From Mytilus californianus (Eukaryota; Mollusca; Bivalvia; Mytilida; Mytilidae), in NCBI RefSeq assembly GCF_021869535.1, contig NW_026262668.1, positions 66,184,058 to 66,248,057 on the forward strand: DNA of 64,000 bases. Reading direction: 5' to 3'. The stretch's first letter is position 1; every line of letters begins with the position of its first letter. This document shows, in pieces, positions 58,975 through 64,000 of the stretch. The notes beneath the pieces are model-generated. The model did no database searches. It was not told where the DNA came from and was given only the letters and a program-made list of their open reading frames with translations. A program made the position numbers and the translations under genes.

Positions 58975-59700
58975 CAACATATCGTTTGTAAAGTTAAAAC
59001 ACAGAAATATCGGTCAACCAACTCGTGAGGATGACAGTGAAACTTATGTAGTGTCAATTTTAGTCAGTTGAAACCCTGCTGGTGCACAATCCTGTTGACA
59101 AGGTCCGTATAACATATACATATCGATTGAGATATATTAACGCCATACGATGGGATAGGAAATATAATACTGCTTCAAAATGGAAAGCTGGAATTGTCAC
59201 GTTTATTGCTTTAGGTTGAAGTCATCCATCTATATCAATATTAAGAAATGGGTCCAGAAATGAAGAAGACCTTCAACTTTCTATTGTTTACTTAATATCA
59301 AGTTCATTACGATACACGAGATGCAAGCACTCACTGAAATATAGGTTTTTGAGTGACGGGATGATCATGGTTTGATGTTAAACGTTTGAGTGACAGACAG
59401 AACATCTTCATTGTATCAGAAAAGGACATTAAAGATTGATTAAATTAAATTAACTAGACCAGATCGGGATTTTTTGGTCTTTGAGAATTTGTCGTGAATT
59501 CTGCTTCAACGAGTAAAAGATCAAGTCAGCCAGTGTAGGTGCACATTTAGTACCCATTGGAATACCGATCGTTTGTGAAAAAATCAATACACAAAACTCA
59601 TCAAATATGCTGTAGATCAAAAATTCCAACATATTGGTGATATCGTCTTCGGTGCATTTGATGATTGAATCACAAAGTTTTATTGATTTTTTTTTTCGTT
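58975..59700 (-). pseudogene. RT retroelement fragment, copy B, with palm
   Basis: Going down the minus strand from 59690: IKLCDSIIKCTEDDITNMLE, FLIYSIFDEFCVLIF, then SQTIGIPMGTKCAPTLADLI in one open frame (59632-59450). After frameshifts there is RYNEDVLSVTQTFN near 59410, where the catalytic YxDD is Y-N-E-D. It continues RNELDIK, RSSSFLDPFLNIDID, NSSFPF, IPSYGVNISQSI and HELVDRYF near 59030. The domain order matches one RT from motif 3 to the C-terminus. It is more decayed than copy A and of a somewhat different subfamily. Clearly dead. Confidence 0.75.
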
Positions 59701-60004
59701 ATCATATGGTTGTTTGTCCGTCCTTTATTGTCCGTCCTTTACACAAATACTGTATATCCAATTGTTATTTTCTTATTTTCTAACTTTTTATTATTACTCT
59801 GAGTGATTAAAAAAACATGGGGTGCTTGTCTACACAGCTACATTAGTACTTGCAATCTTGGTGTACACTTAGTAAGATGCATATAAACTGTATACTAATT
59901 TAGATGCAGACATACTGTGTGTGGTATTTCTACTGTGTGTGGTATTTCATCTGTAAAGCTGTATATAAAATGAACATCCAACAAATGCGTCTTTAATATA
60001 TATA

Positions 60005-60203
60005 TTGTTCACTGACTCATCTTCATTCACTTGCTGTCTCTTCCACTCTCTCTTGTTCACTCACATTCATTAGCTCACTCATTCTTTCTTATTTGCTCAC
60101 TCTTTCCCGTTCACTCACTCTTTCCCGTTCGCTTACTCTTTTATTCACCCACTCTCTTTCGTTCGCTCACTCAATCACTTACTATCCTTAACTGTTCACC
60201 AAA

Positions 60204-60238
<35 letters not shown>

Positions 60239-60665
60239 CGCTCACTCACTTTTTCTTGTTTGCCCACTGTTTTCTCACTCTGGTTTGCTCACGCTATCTA
60301 ACTCACTCACTTGTTCACTCAGTCATTAACTCGCTCACTTTCTCTTAATCGCTCACTTACTGTATTTTCCACTCACTCGCTCTTTCTCACTCAGTGTTTA
60401 ATTACTCACTGTTTCCTACTCTCAACTGTTCACGCAATCATTGACTTACACTCGTTCGTTCACTCCATCATTCATTCTTTCGTCATTTACTTAATCACTT
60501 AGTATTAGTTTATCACTCTTCTATTCACTCACTTTCTCCGGTTCACTTGATATGTCTCATTCGCTCACTCTCTGCCGTTTTCTTATTCTCTCTTTCAATC
60601 ATTCAATCACTCACTCATTCTTTCGTCACTGAACTATTCACTCTATCGTTCATTTATATAATCAC
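60005..60665 (+). repeat. TCAC/TTCAC-rich simple-sequence tract with (CT)n core
   Basis: About 650 bp of imperfect 4-8 bp repeats (cactcact, ttcactcact, tctttcccgttc), pyrimidine- and TCA-rich, with a pure (CT)14 run at 60207-60235. Open frames of 63-105 Ser/Leu/His-rich codons on the plus strand are artefacts of the repeat. Confidence 0.9.
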
Positions 60666-61263
60666 TTATTACCTCGTTTATTTTAATAGAACAACTTAAC
60701 AATTTGTCCTCTACCTTATAGTTAAGATAGGTTAAACCAGTTCACGTGTAATCAGTGAAGCGTTAGAATATAAACATAACCTAGGGTAAGTTTATATTTT
60801 ATCTTATATTTTTCAAAAATTACTGAAAGTATTGAACAACACCGCAATATGCACAAAGTAACATCATCTTACTCGCTCAAAAGAAAGCAACGACAAATAC
60901 AACAAACAAAACAATAAAAAAAACATTTACCAAGACTGTACATCGTATAGTCTTTCTCGTTAAAGTCACAAACTTTGGATAATACTGATATTAATTTTCC
61001 CCATCTCAGAACACCAATCATCGTCTTATCAACCATATAATACACAGCTTCTTTAGTACAGTCAATCTTGATGTACATATGTTAAGATGCATCAAAACTC
61101 TACATTTGTTGAGATGCATAATTATCTCTTGCCTATATGGTAAAGACTGTTACAGTCCATATATGCTACTTTCTGTATAAATTTCAGGGTTTTATTACAT
61201 TGCTTGGTTGCTGTTTCATGTGTGTTACCCAATATCTCCTTTTATTCATACATGTTTTTTATT
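60666..61263. other. No recognisable feature
   Basis: AT-rich interval; a 69-codon minus frame (60869-61078) is Cys/Ile-rich and domainless. Confidence 0.4.
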
Positions 61264-61708
61264 TAGATTAGACCGTTGGTTTTCCCGCTTGAATGGTTTT
61301 ACACTAGTAATTTTTGGGGCCCTTTATAGCTTACTGTTCGGTGTGAGCCAAGGCTCCGTGTTGAAGACCGTACTTTGATCTATCAAGGTTTACTTTTATA
61401 AATTTTGACTTGGATGGATAGTTGTCTCATTGGCACTCATACCACATCTTCTTATATCTATGTCATACATAATAGATGAAAAATCTATTAACTTGAACAT
61501 ACTAAATGGATGGTTAATAAATATAAATGTACTAAAAATGTAATAAAGAGGCTTTGTTTTCAATAATCTAGCTTAAAACGCCAAAGACCATCGAAATTTA
61601 TTGAGAGATACAACCCCCGCAATCTTCTACTGCACTGAGATTGGTATTAAATCTACCTTTGAAACATTGGTTTGGATATTAACCTGAAAGCTTCACATTA
61701 AATATAGG
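61264..61708 (-). repeat. Right arm of long inverted duplication
   Basis: Reverse complement of 54665-55105, from 'agattagaccgttggttttc' to 'ctgaaagcttcacattaaat'. Differences are scattered single bases. It contains the family A start reversed ('ttactgttcggtgtgagcc', 'tcattggcactcataccaca') and the same flanking unique part ('cttaaaacgccaaagacc', 'attggtattaaatctacc'). Confidence 0.85.
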
Positions 61709-62383
61709 AATCTTAGATCAAAAGTTCTAATTAAAGTATTATTGTTACGATCCTGCTGTAATTCTTCGGGGATTTTTTCTTAATTAAGAATTCATAAAAT
61801 AGACATTCATGAAAGCATATTTGATTTCCAATATCAGAAAATTGACAATTGTTTTTGAAATATATATTTCAAATCAACTAGGCTTATATTTTAGTCATTC
61901 TTAAAAAATCAATAAAATTAAAGTGTTTAGTCTGTGCTGTAAAAATAAGTAAATCCTTAATAATACGAAGATTTCGTCAAAGTATATTATAATCTTGAAA
62001 TCTACTGTTTCTTGATCATTAAGATAAAAAATATCATTCATTATATTTTCTGCATAGAGTTGCCTACAGACATACAGCTTTCGTAAAAGATTTATATATA
62101 TATTTCTGTTTAGTGCGACTCATTAAAGAATTATATTTCACCAGTAAGTGCTTCGTCCCTGACATGATTGATAATTAAAAAAATATTAAGAAACTAATGT
62201 TTAAACTACCTCAGACAAAGTTGAGCTTAGATGAATTTGGCTAAACTTTTTAGGTTCCTTTTGGTCATAGAGCTTCTCGGGTTCATGGTATTTGACATTC
62301 TTGGCTTGCAAATAAACGTTTCTGTAAGTTCATTTGGTCTTAATTGTTTTCAGTTCAATTTTGAACCATATTATGCTTAAAAA
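61709..62383. other. No recognisable feature
   Basis: AT-rich; no gene or matching repeat. Confidence 0.4.
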
Positions 62384-62460
62384 GAATGATTGATTGATTG
62401 ATGTTTATTTAACGTCAAGTAGAAAATGATTTCTTCATATTCAGGCCGAAAACAAATTCA
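62384..62460 (+). repeat. Short dispersed repeat with (GATT)n head
   Basis: 'tgattgattgattgatgttt' followed by 'atttaacgtcaagtag' and 'cttcatattcaggccg'. Similar wording at 23075-23145. The 5' tetramer run resembles a reversed SINE tail. Sequence from 62461 to 62974 shows nothing recognisable. Confidence 0.45.
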
Positions 62461-62974
62461 CAATAATGTAAATCTGTATACTTTCCGAAGTATAGCAAAC
62501 TAAATTTCAAGAAAAAGAAGTACAAATGTATGGAATACACTTTAATATCGCAAAACAGTTCAGCAATTTTGAATACTTGATTATTTTTTCAAAATCCTGT
62601 CCTACGAATTTTGTTGAAAAATGAATATATTGCAACTCAAATTTCTATAATTGAGAAGGTATGATAAGACCACTTTCGGTCCCCTAAATTCCAAAATCAA
62701 AAATATTATAAATCTGCGAAATAACTTCAGCTTATTATAAGACTTTATACTATCAATGTTCAAGCATAAGTGTTTACATTTTACAGTATATAAAAGTAAA
62801 ATTACAGACATTGCTAATCTGTTTGACAAAAAACAATGCTTACGAATTAAAGACGTGGGGTAAACGTCGGTCAGACAGCAAAGCGTCGACTCCGCATAAA
62901 AAAAAATATATAGACATAATTATTGTCATCAAAAGATCTTTAACAATAAACAAGTGTAAATGTTATGTCAAACT

Positions 62975-63185
62975 TTGTGGATCAGGATTTGCTTACCATT
63001 CCGATGCACCTGAGATCATCCCCGGATTTTATGGGGGTCCTCTCGCTCGGTCTTTAGTTTTCTATGATGTGTTTTGTAAACTGTTTTGATCGTTTTTCGT
63101 TTTTTGCCATGGCATTATCAGTTTTTTTCGACTTATGAGTTTAGATAACCCTTTTGGTATCTTTCGCCTCTCATTTTTAAATTAA
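62975..63185 (+). repeat. Family B (RT-element 3' trailer)
   Basis: 'ggatttgcttaccattccga' and 'gcacctgagatcatccccgg' followed by 'cgttttttgccatggcatta' and 'cttttggtatctttcgcctc' run in the opposite orientation to the 22.5 kb trailer. No RT coding is left upstream. The 92-codon frame at 62811-63089 overlaps it by chance. Confidence 0.65.
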
Positions 63186-63423
63186 TTTTTTTCGAAGCGT
63201 AAAAAGTTGTGTACCGACTTTTCTAAAGGAAAACCATTAAGTAATAAATAAATAAAAAAAAAACAATTACCGACGAGGTTCCGTGAGACTGACACATGAA
63301 TTATCTGGTGGTGTTTGTAATAAACTTGTCAGTATTGACCTCTCAACCATCGCCCTTATAAACCCTACCATTGACAAAAGGTACATAGATCAAAGTGCTT
63401 GTTTTCGTTATTCAAAAAACAAA

Positions 63424-64000
63424 TAAGGAGATGTTGTATGATTGCCAATGAGACAACTATCCACCCAAGTCAAATGAAGTAGATGTAAGCAATTATAGGC
63501 ATCCGTGCGGCCTTCAACAATGATAAAACCGATACCGTATAGTCAGCTATAAAAGGACCCGACATGAAAAATATGAAACAATTCAATTGAGAAAACTAAC
63601 GGCCTAATTAATAACAAAACCAATTACGAAACACAAATATGACAGACATGAACCAACGTCAACCACTGAACTACAGGCTCCTGACTTGGGACTGGCACTT
63701 TAAGAATGTGGCGGGGTTAAACATGCTTGTGAGCGCTCAACCCTCCCATAACTTGGGACAGTAGTGTAACAGCTACAACATAAGAACAAACTATAAAAAT
63801 CAGATGAACTTAACTCATCAGATCGATACAAAGCAGAAAAACATCATACAAAAACACAGACTGGACATGGCAGGGTATTTATCCATCCCTCGTCCCTAAC
63901 AACAAAAAAGGCAATAAAAGTACAGATTTTAGAGTACTCGCAGTTACTGACAGCTAGTTCAAAGACAATAACAAAAATCATATATTTAAGACTATAATAT
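63424..64000 (+). repeat. Family A repeat, long copy running off the window
   Basis: Starts 'aggagatgttgtatgattgc', passes 'gcggccttcaacaatgataa', 'gaactacaggctcctgactt' and 'ggggttaaacatgcttgtga', and reaches 'gagtactcgcagttactgac' at 63934. Same order as 54911-55760 but shorter in the middle. It continues past the window end. Confidence 0.8.

Noticed and set aside
60031..60502. Ser/Leu/His-rich ORFs of 105 and 63 codons
   Set aside because: Low-complexity translation of a TCAC/CT simple-sequence tract.

Overview
The window is AT-rich, intron/intergenic-type metazoan DNA. I see no bacterial gene organisation, rRNA, true tRNA gene or CRISPR array. Several dispersed repeats look to me like ones that are very abundant in marine mussels (Mytilus), for example the block at 54911-55900 and the TATACCCCC hairpin with a CCGT microsatellite. 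My working assignment is a bivalve genome, probably Mytilus or a close relative. This rests on recollection, not a search. I find no convincing complete host gene. The best candidate is one small single-pass membrane ORF (52539-52826), possibly a terminal exon.

Layout. 1-6.3 kb: old dispersed repeats and a minus-strand tRNA-derived SINE. 6337-8347: a 2.0 kb CACTA-type DNA transposon with perfect inverted ends, a TAT target duplication and subterminal motif arrays; it carries no transposase and sits inside an older mussel repeat. 8.39-9.44 kb: a dead reverse transcriptase (RT) element. 12181-13040: an exact 430-bp tandem duplication. 22.5-23.0 kb: another RT fragment, followed by a second SINE at 23.4 kb. 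25.9-30.6 kb: a nearly full-length but inactivated tyrosine-recombinase retrotransposon (Ngaro/DIRS-like) with Gag, RT, RNase H, tyrosine recombinase and SGNH-hydrolase regions, preceded by a 405-bp tandem duplication. 32.9-33.4 kb: two 31-32 bp T tracts. 33915-36638: a 2.7 kb terminal-inverted-repeat element with arms made of GATATC palindromes, carrying two later insertions (a LINE 3' fragment and a 643-bp element with direct terminal repeats). 36901-42178: a 2.3 kb unit in two full tandem copies plus an internally deleted third. 42263-42848: a foldback element. 44.6-45.5 kb: an RT-element 3' end. 50092-51468: a 20-bp minisatellite with higher-order structure. 54.7-61.7 kb: two inverted copies of a ~440-bp segment enclosing a gypsy fragment, two decayed RT copies and a TCAC-rich simple-sequence tract. 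62.4-64 kb: more dispersed repeats.

Labels used below. Family A is the repeat beginning near 54911 and 63424. Family B is the 3' trailer of the commonest RT element. Family C is a short dispersed repeat typified by 54358-54500. The RT elements share the motif GIPMGTxCAPxLADL and a downstream YGVYIS block. Their arrangement recalls Penelope-like elements, but I cannot settle the clade. Almost all open frames in the window are chance or lie inside these repeats.
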